A DNA stretch of 13,413 bases from CAYZIB01 sp964478425 (lineage in GTDB: Bacteria > Bacillota_I > Bacilli_A > Acholeplasmatales > WRBM01). The stretch spans positions 1 through 13,413 of the forward strand of contig CAYZIB010000023.1 in NCBI GenBank assembly GCA_964478425.1, read 5' to 3'. This document shows positions 13,398-13,413 of the stretch, piece by piece. The notes under the pieces were generated by a model. The model saw only the letters and a list, made by a program, of their open reading frames with translations. It made no database searches and was not told the DNA's origin. The position numbers and the translations under genes were made by a program. Within the stretch, counting starts at the first letter, position 1; each line of letters starts with the position of its first letter.

Positions 13398-13413
13398 TTA
13401 ATAAATATAAAAC

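Noticed and set aside
1..13413. parS site or replication origin
   Set aside because: I looked for the palindrome TGTTTCACGTGAAACA and close variants and for DnaA-box clusters; none was recognised by eye, although the parAB-rsmG-mnmG cluster is usually origin-proximal.
1..13413. Mobile element, prophage, CRISPR or toxin-antitoxin system
   Set aside because: No transposase, integrase, direct-repeat array or small toxin-like pair was found; gene packing is uniform and housekeeping in character.

Overview
The window is a very AT-rich piece of bacterial chromosome, roughly a quarter G+C by eye. It looks like a low-GC Firmicutes/Bacilli relative near the Mollicutes (RF39-like, Izemoplasma-like or Erysipelotrichia-like). 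The support is the Gram-positive mnmG-rsmG-parA-parB cluster, a DUF951 gene beside parB, strong AGGAGG or GGTGAT ribosome binding sites, and a Bacillus-style boxA (CTTTGAAAACT) at the left edge. TGA is used as a real stop (yfcE, mnmG, the gene ending at 5928) and Trp is encoded by TGG, so the code is standard and the organism is not a Mycoplasma/Spiroplasma. No species can be named from the sequence alone.

Layout. Positions 1-109 hold the promoter and leader of an rRNA operon transcribed leftward out of the window. tRNA-Tyr (110-194, minus) sits immediately upstream of it. From 5146 down to 248 runs a compact minus-strand operon: mnmG, rsmG, a YfcE-type phosphoesterase, parA, parB and a DUF951 protein. 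It covers tRNA wobble modification, 16S rRNA methylation and chromosome partitioning, the usual origin-proximal set, with the phosphoesterase in the slot that Bacillus gives to noc. Divergent from mnmG is a cysteine-rich membrane protein of unknown function (5260-5928, plus). It converges on a minus-strand pair, an acidic-tailed membrane protein followed by transketolase (8548-5936), across a shared bidirectional terminator.

From 8669 a plus-strand operon encodes an OmpR-type response regulator, its histidine kinase and a DJ-1/PfpI-family protein, ending at a second bidirectional terminator shared with thioredoxin (11956-11669, minus). Divergent from thioredoxin are a small helical protein of unknown function (12076-12513) and a thioredoxin-reductase-like flavoprotein (12570-13397). 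The right third therefore looks like a thiol/redox neighbourhood: signalling pair, DJ-1 protein, thioredoxin and its candidate reductase. The reductase keeps its CATC redox centre but has lost the recognisable NADPH-binding motifs, so it may use another electron donor.

Most of the window is housekeeping. The items most worth a second look are the NADPH-motif-less reductase with its unknown neighbour, the ParA lacking two arginines near its C-terminus, and the Cys-rich membrane protein. No mobile element, CRISPR array, phage gene or parS palindrome was seen. No stretch over 300 bases lacks a gene.
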